Source: Entoloma clypeatum
Taxonomy: Eukaryota; Basidiomycota; Agaricomycetes; Agaricales; Entolomataceae
DNA length: 64,000 nucleotides
Assembly: GCA_963565915.1 (NCBI GenBank)
Contig: OY751491.1
Location: 558,001-622,000, forward strand
Reading direction: 5' to 3'
Shown: positions 33,703-45,177 of the stretch, piece by piece
Layout of the letters: each line of letters opens with the position of its first letter
Position numbering within the stretch: the stretch's first letter is position 1
Notes under the pieces: model-generated
The model's input: only the letters and a program-made list of their open reading frames with translations
What the model was told of the DNA's origin: nothing
Databases searched by the model: none
Translations under genes and position numbers: made by a program

Positions 33703-33992
33703 AAATATATTGTATCTCATATGACTGAATAATTATGCTTTTTATACACTTAAAGAAAGTAATGAGAACATCAAGCAGCCAATAAAATGATAAATATATT
33801 ATTATATAATGACATGCACTGTTTTGGCAATCGATTGATCAGTTCCACAACTCGGGACCGGCTTGCTCCAGCTGCTGAGCCAAACAGAGCTGAATAAATC
33901 AGTTCGGCTGACAAGCCAAGTTGAATATGTGCCAAGCCGTGATTTTGTGAGTCACGGTGCGGCTAGCCGAGTTGCAGCAACACTACTACAAT

Positions 33993-35604
33993 CACAGAAG
34001 CCTTGCCCCAGAATCCCGCGACTACACCACATTCAACACGCCGCTTGGGACACATCAGCTTATGGTTCTCCCCATGGGATGGCACAGATCGATGCAGGTT
34101 TTCCAAACTGATGTCGCATTTATCTTACAGGATGAAATGGACATTGCGCCCAACTTTGTCGATGACGTCAATGTACTAGGAAAAACTAGGCGCTACAAGG
34201 CAGACAACGGGGGATACGAGACAATACCAGGACACCCAGGGGTCTGCCGTTTCATGTGGGAACACCTACTTGATGTAAACCGTGTTTTACACCGTCTCAA
34301 GCACACAGTGCCATGGGTTCCGCCTTGAAGCTTACTCTCGCACGTCCAGAAGTCGTCGCAGTTGGACAGCTTGTCACCTATGAGGGGTGGAGGCCAGATG
34401 TGAAGAGGGTGGCAAAAGTCAAAAGCTGGCTGGCGTGCAAAACACTAACCGACATAAAGGGATTCTTGGGGCTCACAGGAACGATGCGAACATGGATTAA
34501 GGATTTCGCGCGCATCGCTTACCCATTGAATGAACTCACCAGGAAGTCTGTACCTTTTACCTGGGGTGAAGAACAACAGAACACGATGCAGAACCTCAAA
34601 GACACCGTCTTATCATGCCCCGCTATCCGCTTGATCAACTACAACACAGAACATGAAGTCTACTTGTCAGTCGACTCTTCACGAAACGGATGTGGATATC
34701 CTTGGTCAGTTCAATAATGAAGGACGGCGATGCCCTGCATGCTTCGGAACCATCACCTGGCCGGTTCAATTTACGTGTTACTCTCAAGCGCAGCTCAAAC
34801 TACGTGGCATCATGAAAGAACTCGTCGACAACAAACTTTATATCGTCGGCATAATGAAACTACAATTAGAAGTTGATGTGAAGTATATAAAAGGTATGCT
34901 AAACAACCCAGATATCCATCCAAATGCAACTGTCAACTGGTGGATCACGGTAATCCTACTCTTCGATTTCAAACTTGTCCACATACCTGCAACTGACTTC
35001 AAAGGACCGGATGCCCTGTCTCAACACGAGAAAAAAATTGATGATGGAGATCCAGCTGAGAATGCTGCTGAGAAATGGATGGAGGATATATTGAGCTGCG
35101 GAATTTGGGTGGCGGACATGATCTTCTGTGATCTCGGTAACAACATCAATAGCGCGTTGGTCTTAGCGTCAACAACAGTTTGTAACCTGACAATTCCGTC
35201 AAGTGACATTATGCGACATAGGGACAAGGACCTCAAAAACATACAAAGATTTCTGGAAGACGGGACATGACCGGAACACGGCACCAACGACGACATACTA
35301 TGATTCATTAAGAGGACGAACCGATTTTTCATATGGAGAAAACGACTTTGGCAACGTGACGCCCAGGGCAAACACCAGCTGTACATACATGAACATGACC
35401 GATACCGACTACTACGCGACACCCACAACAAACTTGGACGCAACACGCAAAAACATCGCAAGGCGATTCTCATGGCCTGCTCTTGATGATGATGTTAAAT
35501 GGTATCTAAAGACATGTCACCAATGTCAAACATGCTCCATGCAACATACTGTGATCCCGCCCACCATTTCTTATCAAGGTGGCCTCTTCAGCAAATTATA
35601 TGCT
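33993..35604 (+). pseudogene. second gypsy element: RT palm, RNase H, integrase start
   Basis: Resumes the RT frame after the hAT: LAPESRDYTTFNTPLGTHQL and ILQDEMDIAPNFVDDVNV (FVDD catalytic motif), then KGFLGLTGTMRTWIKDFAR, the RNase H start YLSVDSSRNGCGYPW, a shifted tract EVDVKYIKGMLNNPDIHPNA with LVHIPATDFKGPDALSQHE, and an integrase zinc-binding region FSWPALDDDVKWYLKTCHQC. Frames change several times. It runs into the gap. Confidence 0.75.
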
Positions 35605-35804
35605 NNNNNNNNNNNNNNNNNNNNNNNNNNNNNNNNNNNNNNNNNNNNNNNNNNNNNNNNNNNNNNNNNNNNNNNNNNNNNNNNNNNNNNNNNNNNNNNN
35701 NNNNNNNNNNNNNNNNNNNNNNNNNNNNNNNNNNNNNNNNNNNNNNNNNNNNNNNNNNNNNNNNNNNNNNNNNNNNNNNNNNNNNNNNNNNNNNNNNNNN
35801 NNNN
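35605..35804. other. assembly gap, 200 N
   Basis: Exactly 200 N bases, a fixed-size scaffold gap. Left side is gypsy integrase, right side is LINE ORF2. Frames drawn through it are meaningless. Confidence 0.99.
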
Positions 35805-36799
35805 CCAACGCGGCTGTTCCCTCCCTCGTGTCGGGCCACCAAGCTGTTGCAGCTTGGGAAACCTGGCACATGGGGTACTCCATCAATAAAGACTGGGCGG
35901 CTGGTGGCCTCGCAGTCTCTGACGACACTGAAACCCTAGCAATAGGATACGGGTTTTCCAACCTGGTCACTCTGCTAGGAGGACTCTCTCAGCTGGAAGA
36001 AATCCATGTCTTCACCGACTCTGTTAACGCCATTCGGCGGGCTACAGACCCGGACCTCCACTCCTCGCAGGCAACTGCGCTCGCTATCATCAGTAACCTG
36101 GTTCCTTGGTTTGAGGAACCAGGACTGAAATCCAAGGTCTTCTTCCACCATGTCCCTGATTGCTCGGACCATGGCTTCGAACCTCACCGTGCAGTGCACG
36201 ACTTTGCCTCCTCGATTCACATTGAGTGTGGTGAATCGGCCTCCAGATCCCTCAACTTCAACACGAAGCAATTCACAGACGACATGCTAGGCGACTGGAA
36301 CAACCTGTACCAATCCCCCAAGTACGTCGGCCGTCACTACCAATTCCCGAGGTCGTGCGTTAGACGCCAAGACCACGCTCGGGCCAAAAGAATGAAACCG
36401 TCCCACCTCAAGGGCGGTACATGGCTTAAGGATGTGGGTCACTCCCAATCCCTCACGGCTCAAATGGTTCGCGGCCTCACCAGTCACGCCCCAACTGGCC
36501 ACTATAGACATAGGTTCAATATTGGCGACAAGACCAAACAATGCGACTGTGGGACAGGGTCCGTCGAGGACTTCGCCCACGTACTATACAAATGTCTGCA
36601 TCACCCCACTAGGCCCCCAGACATGCCCACCTTCTCGAGGAACACTCCCACCTGGGACAACTTCGGGAAATTCATTATGGATAACCCAGGGGCATTTGCC
36701 TTTAGGGATCGTCCAACGCCCAACACAACCGTTGGTGGTAACCACGTGGTAGCGCGCTGGGCTCAAAGGGGTGCAGCCCCCCCTGGCAAGCGAACGTGA
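35805..36799 (+). CDS. LINE ORF2 C-terminus: RNase H and zinc knuckle, 5' end in the gap
   Basis: The frame runs open from the gap to TGA at 36797-36799, about 330 residues. It contains an RNase H-like region (HVFTDSVNAIRRATDPDLHS .. HHVPDCSDH) and a LINE-type C-terminal zinc motif (CDCGTGSVEDFAHVLYKC). No stop in the visible part, so this copy may be young. A diverged relative of the last third is at 41803-42063. The reverse transcriptase part would be in or before the gap. Confidence 0.7.
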
Positions 36800-37116
36800 T
36801 CGAAGGATAAGAACCGCACAGGCGGTTCTTTGGTGGGTAGGGCGCAGACACCCCCCAGTGCCGCTAACAGCCAACCTCGCAAGGTTGGAGTGCTCTTGTA
36901 TCGCGCGGCCGAATATTCGGGTGCGCATACTAACGCGTTTGTTTATAACAGACTCCCCTGTCCTGGCGCGAGGACCCAACAGCTCGACAGAGCGTTGCGC
37001 CGCTTGTTTTTCTTGCGTACGTAGGTCCTCAGACCGATGTAGTTTACTCTATGTCAAGCGGACTGTACCCCTAGTATACCGCTATACAAATTGCTGAACC
37101 AAAAAAAAAAAAAAAA
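36800..37116 (+). mobile_element. LINE 3' UTR and poly(A) tail
   Basis: Untranslated sequence ending in 16 A bases at 37101-37116, marking the 3' end of the LINE in plus orientation. 37117-37384 is AT-rich with no gene. Confidence 0.75.
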
Positions 37117-37398
37117 GCCTCTGCTGTATGGGCTTTGATGTTGAATCGAGCAAACAACTCAGTGATTGATCCAACATTGATTACACCAAATGGTAGGATA
37201 TTCATGTTTCTGATTTTGAATTATCCCCATGCTAATAACTGATTCAGATCACTCAAATGGCCTTCGCCGTTCCAAACGACAAAAGTAGTATTGTCTTTCA
37301 TACAATACTTACATGACAAGCAATAAGAAAATTGTAAAACAAATGAAAGCGAGTTGAATGGATATGTGAATAAAAAATAAAAAATTCGCCGGCCATGT

Positions 37399-39833
37399 TC
37401 ATGCGCGAGATCGCTTTCCCCCAGTTGTGCTGCTGTCATCCCCACCCTTGCCCTTTCGTCCATGTTTCCCCTCAGATGATGCTGTACTGCCTGATGCAGA
37501 TGGCAAACATGAGTGGTCGCTTAGCCAAGGACTTTGCCGAAGCACATTGGCAGGCAAGGCAGTGAGGGTCACCAGATGAGTGTTGGTGGTGTCAGGCACA
37601 TCCTCTTCCATCACAGATTCCTCCTCTGCAACAACAGCCATAGGACTTGCAGGTGGGGGGGGGATGAGTTGCACCGTGCCTTGCGCCATCTCCTGGGATG
37701 TCGTTGGTGTCGGCATGATAAGGCTGACTGCAGGGGGGGCGACAACAGGGTGGGAGACTGCAGGAGGGGCGACGACGGGGTGTGTGACGGGGTGGGAGGC
37801 GGCGGTGGCAGCGGCAGTGGTGGTGGTAGTGGTGGTGGCAGTGACAGCTTGGGGCAACGGCGAGGGAGAGTCATCCCAGCGACTGACCGGCGAATGCCCA
37901 ACGGCAAAGGAAGTGGCATAGGGGTTGTCCGGCAAATGACCACCAGCGAATGGCACTCACCGAGATGGGCCAGGCGTGGCCCCAGAACCTTCAGTGGTCG
38001 GTGCGAGGTGCGAGGGGTCGATGACGGCGGGACACTCATTGCCAATGGCCATCGCAGGGGCGAATCTTCCCATGCACCCTTGTCCTGCTGCCACCCCCCC
38101 CATCTTGTAGTGCTCAGGGTCCATCCCCTCGGGGTCCGCAGGCCAGAGGCACTCTACATTGACTTCTGGTGGTGGGGGAAGGTAGGGTCGCCAGTACTCG
38201 CGGTCGTCGTGGGCGGGACAGCGGTCAAAACCCAGGTAGTTCTCGATGTCCGTCAACCTGACATTCAACCCCTCAAGTGTGTCCTCCATGTACAACAGGC
38301 GGGAGTACACATTCTCCTCCTGCATCGCCAGCTGTGCATTTGCCCCCTCCAGGATTCGGTTGAAGCAGTTCGTGAGCTTGTTAATCTGCCCTTTGAGCTT
38401 GAAAAGGGCGCCACTCTGTGTATGGTATGCCCGCTGCGAGATGGTTCCCTGCTGGCGGAACCAGTCCACCAGGTATAGCTCCACTGCCAGGCCAGACTGC
38501 GTGAGAGGATGTACAAGAAATGATTCAGTATAATTACTCACGTGCATCCATGAGGGCGGGGGGCAGTGTCAAACGTGCTGCCGGCGAAGTGTCACCCCTG
38601 GCTTCACCATCGCCGATGGGTTGTCACCGGGAGGTGGTTTCTCCTGGGCCAGTCGGCACATTGCTGTTCTTATCTTCGTTGTCCTCATCATCACCATCCA
38701 CCTCTGTCTCTTCCACATATTCAGTCGCCTTCGTCGCCTTCTGCCGTGCTGCCTCCTTTGCCGGTTTTGCCTTTCGTGACACACTGTGGCCCTCCATCTT
38801 GGTCTTCTTCTTCCTCTGAGGCGTTGCCACCAGTCAGGCATTTCCCCTTCAGCATGTAGCAGGCATAACACGCTGCAGCAAACTTCTTCTTCTCACATGG
38901 CTGCACCTTGAATTTGCACCTATCACACGGGATGTTGTTGTATTTGCCGGTGTGGACAGGGGCTTGCCGAGCATAATTCCTGCGGCCTTGCGTCATCTCG
39001 CCTTGGGCTGGTGCCGGTTGCTCGTCCTCGTCACTGCTTGAAGCCACGGTTGGCTTCGACCTCAGCGTCATCTTCGCAGGTGCATCCTTCGCCACCTTTC
39101 CCATTCCTGCCTTTGCTGCACCCACTATATTCTTCGCCAGTTGCTTCGCTGTCGCCATTGTCGTCGCCGTTTCTGTCTTCTCCTTTGCCGTCGCCATCTT
39201 CTCCTTCGACAACTCATCCACCTCCATCTCCTCTGACCCCCCCGCGCCGGGCTTCCCCTGTCTCCCTTGATTGCCTGCCATTCCCCTCCCCCTCCTGTTC
39301 CTTCGCCGTTTCCTTTCCCTTTGCCGTTTCCTTTCCCTTTGCCATGTCCTTTCCCTTTGCCATTTCCTTTCCCTTTGCCATGTCCTTTCCCTTCGCCATA
39401 AGGCAATGTGGTGTCAGATGTCCACCCGCGGCTCCTGTCGGCACATTGCTTGGCCCAGCCAATGGTGCAGTGACAGGGGCTGTTGCCTCTTGTACCCGCA
39501 GGCTGTCACATGTTGCCAGGGCGAGGCGTTGACCTTCCAGAAACCTGTCCTCTTTGCGCTTGTGGGCCCAGGACACGATGTACTGATTTATCCAGGTGAA
39601 CCTGGCAAACGGTGCCGCTGGTTGCCCCGCCGCTTCCTTGAACAATTTCAACTGTTCATGAAATATGTTAGAATTGGGTCAATACAACAGCTCCGGGGGT
39701 TACTCACCAACTTTCCCTTCATCCCCTTTAACCCTTCAATGATGGTCCCATCAGCCATCCCCTTGTGAATGGTGGCGTCGAAATGGGCAAAGTCGGTGAC
39801 AATGTCTTCGGTCTTGCAGGGAGTAGCGGACAT
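37399..39833 (-). pseudogene. Zn2Cys6-like, MAKGK-repeat gene, copy B, full length but frameshifted
   Basis: ATG at 39833; exon 1 39833-39708; intron 39707-39652; exon 2 from 39651. It lines up with 2001-3176 of copy A, then goes on beyond the point where copy A is cut. A seventh G in a homopolymer near 39240 (six in copy A) and a 2-bp loss near 38823 shift the frame. The zinc cluster is intact (CDRCKFKVQPC .. CYACYMLKGKC). Beyond it come an acidic tract (EVDGDDEDNEDKNS), a 45-nt intron (GTGAGT..ACGCAG, ending about 38499), a probable coiled coil (LFKLKGQINKLTNCFNRILE) with EYWRPYLPPPPEV, and a Thr/Pro/Ala-rich tail ending GGKRSRA at 37399. Confidence 0.65.
39310..39399 (-). repeat. 18-bp MAKGK repeat, copy B
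   Basis: Five full units against nine in copy A. Confidence 0.85.
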
Positions 39834-40022
39834 CTTGAGGGCGGTGTTGTGGAAATGTGTTGGTAGTAGGTAGGTAGATGAGTTGGAAACGCGTGTAATC
39901 GCCGCTCGCCGTTGAATAAACGAAAAAAACAAACTTTTATAACATGTGACTACTTCCGCCCTGATCATTGTGATGATCGGCAACCTAATTCCCACCTGTC
40001 GCCTTCTTTTCTGCTACTCCTC
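39834..40022. promoter_or_regulatory. shared divergent promoter, copy B
   Basis: The same spacing and TATAAAAG box (seen as CTTTTATA near 39933) as 1812-2000. Conservation in two copies supports function. Confidence 0.5.
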
Positions 40023-40569
40023 ATGTCTGCCCCATCCAACCAACCCCATCGCGATGTGCCACCGGGCTATACGATAGGTACCACCCCGGATGGGCACAAG
40101 TATCTGGTGCCAAATTTCCTTGTCCCTGCCACAGATCTGGCCCTGAACATGGCAGAGATGCGGCGCTCTCTTGATGTTGAGCACGCCGCAGGAGGGGTGA
40201 GCTGTTCCCCATACCACCCACCACATTCCTTGACTCCATCCACCTCATGTGTGCAGATGAGCATCGTCGCTGATATTTGTTGGCCGACAAGTTGTCGCCG
40301 GTCATTCGCCGATGCTCTTCGCCGATGCTCTTCGCCGGTTATTCGCCGTGCAGTGTTCGCCGGTCTTTTTGCCGAGCAGCCTTTTGCTATGTTTCGCTGA
40401 TCAGCGGTCTTATTCATCCGGCTGACCTCCTTGCTCCTCAGCCCTTTCTATGGAAGCCCTGTCTTCAGGCCTCATGAACCGGGGTACTGTCCCAGCACCC
40501 GCTGTACCAGTACGTCATTTCCCTCCCTTGTGTGTTTCACTCTCACCGCTTTCTATAGGGTTTGAGCCA
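40023..40569 (+). pseudogene. PPGY/TPDG gene, copy B, 3' truncated
   Basis: ATG 40023; first exon almost identical to copy A (VPPGYTIGTTPDGHKYLVP). The GTGAGC donor is kept. The gene is cut at about 40569, just before the exon with LALHAEVKALQ, by fusion to the subterminal repeats. Confidence 0.65.
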
Positions 40570-40659
40570 TAGAAAACTGTTGTCGGCCAATCGTTGTCGC
40601 CGGCTGCATTGAGTTTGTCACCAGGGGCATAGAGTTTGTTGCCGGCCGCATTGACTTTG

Positions 40660-40797
40660 TCGCCAACCACATTTCATTCTGTCGCCGTTCGCCGTGGCAA
40701 ATTCGCTGGTGCTCTAGTGAATTCGCTGCTTCCGTAATTTACCATACAGTGTATGCGTTCGCTAGACCGTATATTACAATACAGTGTAGGTTGACTA
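40660..40797 (-). repeat. terminal inverted repeat, KDZ copy B
   Basis: The reverse complement matches 317-450. The outermost GGTTGACTA is repeated a few bases outside (40801-40809). No partner repeat is seen on the other side. Confidence 0.75.
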
Positions 40798-41790
40798 CCT
40801 GGTTGACTAGTCACCAAGAGACCAATAGTTCACTAGTTATCCGATGCTCACAAGTTTCAGATTGTTTTGGATGATATTACTCAATTGATTAATTCATTGA
40901 TACTGTAAGACTATTATTCCAAAATGCTACAGAAAGACATACAGTACACAGTTGTCGGCATGCTATACACAGGGGAAAGCAGCCAATGGGCCCCATGATC
41001 ACATTGTGAACCCATGGTGATAACATATAGTATTTAGTCTGCAATCACATTGATAATGTTAGACTTAACTTTCTTCATTATGTGGTCAAAATAATATCTT
41101 GAAATGGATACTTTTGCACATGAATTTTCCATTCATTATGTGATATGCATGGAGTCTCTCAACATACAGAAGAGGATATGCACAATATGCTACACCAATG
41201 GAGCTTCAGGTGTTGCATGATGACTCATTTGAATTACATTCAAAATGGGATTTTTAATATGACAATATGCCATATTCTGTACATATTGCAAATTCACATT
41301 CAAAACAATGTCTTTCATGAAATCAAAAACTTTCCTCTATATTACAGTGCATTTCATACATTGGACACATTGGAACTCCATTGGTTGAATAAATTCATCA
41401 GGTGTTTACCTATGGACTCAATGATTACATTTGCAGCCCATGTTATAAGGCCCAAAATAATATCCTCACAATGTACTCAAAATGTCACAGCAAGATCAAA
41501 TTTAGAATTGATTTTCCCATGTATCTTTCAAACACCTCGTAAATATATGTGGTTCATGATTTTCTGATCTGTTTTAGGAGCATATCATGGGTGACATAGA
41601 TTCAATCAATTGAATAAGTTATTCCAATGTGGTCAGGATATAATTCAGTAGCTATTTGAGATTATATTTATCATTTATTTTCACATGTGATCAAGGACAA
41701 CATCGTGAACAGATTCAAAGTGTACATTCCAGATACAAATTAATGTAACATGCCCAAAGCCATTGCTAGTCATATAAATAATAGGGCTAA
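40798..41790. other. AT-rich stretch without a recognised gene
   Basis: A 140-codon frame at 41145-41567 has low-complexity, Ile/His/Met-rich composition and no recognisable domain; I treat it as chance. Confidence 0.5.
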
Positions 41791-41802
41791 AGATATAATC
41801 TC

Positions 41803-42063
41803 TTGCCGTCTCTCTTTTTTTTTGCATTACTCACATGGGCAGTGACATCGCATGCACCCATCAGGGAATTCAGGCAATGGACCAATAAACTGGAGCCTTT
41901 CAATTGCGAGTGTGATAATGACACACTGGAAGATGTCTCGCACATCATGCACCACTTTAGGTTGTATGATCGTGAGGATGCCACTAACCAGCAGTACAAT
42001 CTAGGTACTTTTATTGCTTTCTTGGCTAAAAATCCTTTAGCCTTCTCTTTCCCACCAACATAG
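41803..42063 (+). pseudogene. LINE ORF2 C-terminal relic
   Basis: Reads LLTWAVTSHAPIREFRQW, then CECDNDTLEDVSHIMHH and FIAFLAKNPLAFSF. These line up with GLTSHAPTGHYRHR, CDCGTGSVEDFAHVL and FIMDNPGAFAF of the LINE at 35805-36799. A short AT-rich tail follows to about 42310. 42310-42799 has no gene. Confidence 0.65.
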
Positions 42064-42799
42064 ATAGTTTATGTTTATATTCTCTCTTTTTCTCTCTCTT
42101 GTCCACAATGGTCAATTACCTATCACTCTATTCCTCTCACATACTCTAATGTATCTTCATATGGACCGTGTCATGGGTCCTACCATCCCACATCTTTTGA
42201 TGGCTGTATATAAATTGTACTTAGTTACAGACCGGTCTGTGATCGGGCACCGGAATATAAATCAGGTTATTAAAATAAATAAAAAAGATATAATCCAAAT
42301 AGGTTCATAATGTTATCTAAATGCAAGACTGGTTGTGGTTGGACTTTGAAAAATGTCGCATGAAATGACTGTTTGAAATGTGGTTATATTATGTGGTCAC
42401 TATACAGCTAGTGGTACTGGCTGCAACCGATGGACCCCCATTGCAGCATTGTCATGAACAAGGTCCATTATTCCCATCCCTTTGCTATGTCTTACGCTGC
42501 ATCAACCTTCTGGTCACATAGGTGTCAACCTTGTGTCAGGTGTTGGGCCTGGGGCAATGATCATTGATCAGGCAGCACTCAAGGGTTCCGCCACCATGGA
42601 CATGGGAGATGCAGTGCCGGAAGGGGTAATGGCCATGGTGTTGGGTGGTTAAGAGGGAGGAACAGGCCATTTTTTGGCATTGATTTGTCCTGATTATGGT
42701 CAGCTAGGGGCAGAATCATCAGAGAGACATACACTGGCCTCCTAGTTTGCCATCAAGGCCTACAATGTAGAGCCCTGCTGAAGCCACACATCACACTCC

Positions 42800-43173
42800 T
42801 GTTACGGACTATACACTATGTTGACGACCTCGTCATTCTTTTTACTCCTTGGCCTGTCTCGGCGCCCTCTTACTTATTTACTATGACACAGCATCTCCTT
42901 TCTCTCACTTTGCTCCTGTATTGACTCGCCTTCCGCAGTGGTATTACTCACTCCACAGTCAGCTTACTCATTGTACATAGCATTCCACAGTCGCCTTACT
43001 CATGCGCACTGCTTTCCATAGTACTGACTTATCCGCTATCGCCTATAGTCAGTACCTATATAAACCCCTTGTACTATAGCTAGATTCCTTAGCTTTAGCA
43101 ATCACATTGCTCTTTGCCTTTCCACTTCCTGCATACTCTGCCCGAACCTTGAAACAGTTTGTTAAGCATAACA
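42800..43173 (+). repeat. chromovirus LTR in plus orientation
   Basis: 374 bp, TGTTACGG to GCATAACA, homologous to 5584-5984. Flanks ACTCC and AGTTG do not match, so it is not a clean solo LTR; it is more likely a 5' LTR of a truncated element continuing to about 43470. Confidence 0.85.
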
Positions 43174-43275
43174 AGTTGCTAAATCTCGTTAGCTTCGCCC
43201 AGAGCGAAGAGAGCAACTACCAGATGAGTCAAGACATCGCGCTTCTTTGAAGACTTCACCAGTAACCCATTCAGC

Positions 43276-43476
43276 ATGCCAGAAGCCCAACAGGAGGAGC
43301 TAAGTCCTCGAGACAGTATCGATTTTACACTCATCCAGCAGTACATTGAATCGGAGATCCGTCACATCCTACAGCAGGTGCTTGACGAAGAACTAGACAA
43401 TGACGAGCATCGCCCCCATGGCGAAATAGCAGAGAGCATCCATCTTGCTCAGCAACACCAGATCACTGTTAAGTAG
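43276..43476 (+). CDS. short ORF after the LTR, possible start of a gag
   Basis: 66 residues (MPEAQQEELSPRDSIDFTLI .. ESEIRHILQQVLDEELDNDE), acidic and helical, about 100 nt after the LTR where a gag leader would start. It then runs into foldback-type repeat sequence (43472-43560). It has no match to the gag at 48509-49513, so it may be from another subfamily. 43560-44269 holds no recognised gene. Confidence 0.35.
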   Translation: MPEAQQEELSPRDSIDFTLIQQYIESEIRHILQQVLDEELDNDEHRPHGEIAESIHLAQQHQITVK

Positions 43477-44269
43477 GTGAAACATTGGAGCTTCGTCGGA
43501 CGTAGGACTGAGACCAGAGCGGAACTCCAAAAATGCGGAGGAACAACAAAGGGGAGGAATGTGGCTTCAACGTATGTGTTGCACCGCCGTTTGTTGGATA
43601 AGGTGTCCCATTCAGGAGGTTGGAGGAGAGGTTGGAGGTGCAGAGGTTGGAGGAGAGATCTCGGTGAGGGACACGCTGACATGGAAGTGGTCGGACGATG
43701 TTGGAGTCGTGACTTGGACACAGTACTGAGCTTGTTGAAGGGTAATGATGGAGGAAGAGCAGAAGATGAGGATGTCATCAGTGTATTGTACCACGGCGAG
43801 GATCTCTGGCATGAACGGAGAGTAGAGGAGTGAACTTGGTTGATATTCGAACTGAGGAACTACAGGTATGGTACGAGCTTAAATATCTAAATGTGATTAC
43901 TTTACGGAGATGGTCGGAGTAGGTCCGGAGTTGTGGCGTAAGTTGCCAGCAACTGTATTGAACATTGGAGATGTTGGTCAATGGACCATGTGGAAAAGGC
44001 AATGCATAAGTAAACGGGAATATGAATATGAAATGCAAGATGGCAACATGCGGAGATGCAGAGGTAACAGATGTCCGGAATATCAGAGGACGATCAGAGT
44101 GAATCGGAGACTCGGAGACAGATATAACAATCACATGTTACAATGCCCAACAGAATGAACCCAAAAGTTTTCCCATTCAAGAAGGACCTCAGACAGGTTG
44201 GATCACAGAGATCAGAGAGTTTATCGGTGTCCAGACAACCATTATCAGAAGATTGATTAGGATGCTCAC

Positions 44270-44658
44270 TGTTATGCTTAACAAACCGTTCCAAGGTTCG
44301 GGTAGAGTATGCAGGAAAGTGGAAAGGCGAAGAGCAAAGTGATTGCTAAATCTAAGGAATGTAGCTATGGTACATGGGGTTTATATAGTACTGGCTACGA
44401 GCGGTAGTGAGTGAGTCAGTAGCTGTGGAAGGCAGTGCGGATGAGTCAGTAACTGCGGAAAGGCAGTGCGAAGTGAGTCAGACGACTGCGGACTGAGTAA
44501 TCCCTACTGCGGAGTGCGAGTCAGCGCGGGAGCGAAGTATACTAAAGGAGAATGGTAGAGTAAAGGTAAATGAATAAGCGGTCCGATGAGTCAAAGACAT
44601 AACGAAGGTACAATGCAAGGGAAAAGTGCGTAACATACAAACCGGTAAGTCTGTAACA
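44270..44658 (-). repeat. 3' LTR of chromovirus copy B
   Basis: 389 bp, TGTTATGC .. TGTAACA on the plus strand, homologous in reverse to 5584-5984. Confidence 0.9.
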
Positions 44659-44692
44659 TGTTCCCCTCCTCAAGCTCTGTGTCCTCACAGAG

Positions 44693-45055
44693 TCATTGTC
44701 CCCATCCTCCGGCATCGTCGTTGTTTGCCCAGGAGCCATTCTCCTTGAGGCTCCAATCGTCTATTAGCTCTTCGTTGATGGCGACGGCGAGCTCGAGACT
44801 CCGGACGGCTAGTCGGATGCGCCGGTTTTCAATGACCAGCGTACGGGTGTAGTTCCCGAGGATTTGTTTTTCTTCGGGGGTTGGTGCGACGGGGAGGTCG
44901 GATAAAGAATGGAGGCGGATGTGCATCTGTCGATGCAGGATGTCGGCGAGCGAGGCTTCTAGCGCGTGGATCTGGTCTCTCATGGAGAGGGCTTCACCCA
45001 TGAGGGCAGTGATGGCGGGGTTGGTTTCAGTGGATGTGGTGGTGGCGGTGGACAT
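44693..45055 (-). CDS. accessory ORF 3' of the chromodomain, chromovirus copy B
   Basis: 120 residues, intact. Aligns end to end with the ORF at 5178-5549: shared cores are EALSMRDQIHALE, LHRQMHIRLHSLS, LPVAP and LELAVAINEELI. Most differences are conservative substitutions, and the frame stays open with only a small length change at the ends, while pol in both copies carries stops. Helical, heptad-like, no known domain. It lies about 120 nt after the chromodomain stop and 22 nt before the polypurine tract. Confidence 0.75.
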   Translation of the reverse strand: MSTATTTSTETNPAITALMGEALSMRDQIHALEASLADILHRQMHIRLHSLSDLPVAPTPEEKQILGNYTRTLVIENRRIRLAVRSLELAVAINEELIDDWSLKENGSWANNDDAGGWGQ

Positions 45056-45177
45056 GGTGCGGAGGATGTTGGAGAGATAGAGGAAGAATGGAGTAGCTAT
45101 ATTGAAGACGGAGCGGAGAACTCGGTGGGTTTTTGACTGATGAGGTCGATGCTGTTGCTGATTTCAACGGGTGTCTT

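Larger units (their letters stand above)
25722..33985 (+). mobile_element. hAT DNA transposon of 8.3 kb with an Spt5-like passenger gene
   Basis: The ends read TAGTGTTGCTGCGGTT and, inverted, TAGTGTTGCTGCAACTC. The flanks GCTATGAT (25714-25721) and ACTACAAT (33985-33992) look like a decayed 8-bp target duplication (5 of 8 match, differences are transitions). The insertion breaks the gypsy RT between GYD and the following block, so the border is certain on coding grounds. Contents: an Spt5-like gene (minus), a foldback repeat, two MITEs, a tandem duplication and a hAT transposase (plus). Confidence 0.8.
21962..35604 (+). mobile_element. second Ty3/gypsy retrotransposon, split by a hAT element and cut by a gap
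   Basis: The order is putative 5' LTR, gag (22715-23887), protease and the start of RT (to 25721), hAT insertion (25722-33985), the rest of RT, RNase H and the start of integrase (33993-35604), then N bases. The protein blocks belong to a gypsy lineage common in Agaricomycetes. Many stops and shifts show it is dead. The 3' end is lost in the gap. Confidence 0.8.
37385..40797 (-). mobile_element. KDZ element, copy B, internally deleted
   Basis: Only one terminal inverted repeat (40660-40797) is present, then the same divergent gene pair as copy A in mirrored orientation. Sequence equal to copy A 485-1256 is deleted at about 40570. The transposase and AT-hook genes are absent, and the element ends just past the Zn2Cys6-like gene, next to the LINE. 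Confidence 0.75.

Noticed and set aside
35579..35804. Long frames crossing the N run
   Set aside because: N bases are not sequence; frames joined through them are artefacts.
39011..39532. Plus-strand ORF of 173 codons
   Set aside because: The same shadow in copy B.
41145..41567. ORF of 140 codons
   Set aside because: Ile/His/Met-rich, in AT-rich DNA, no domain and no second copy.
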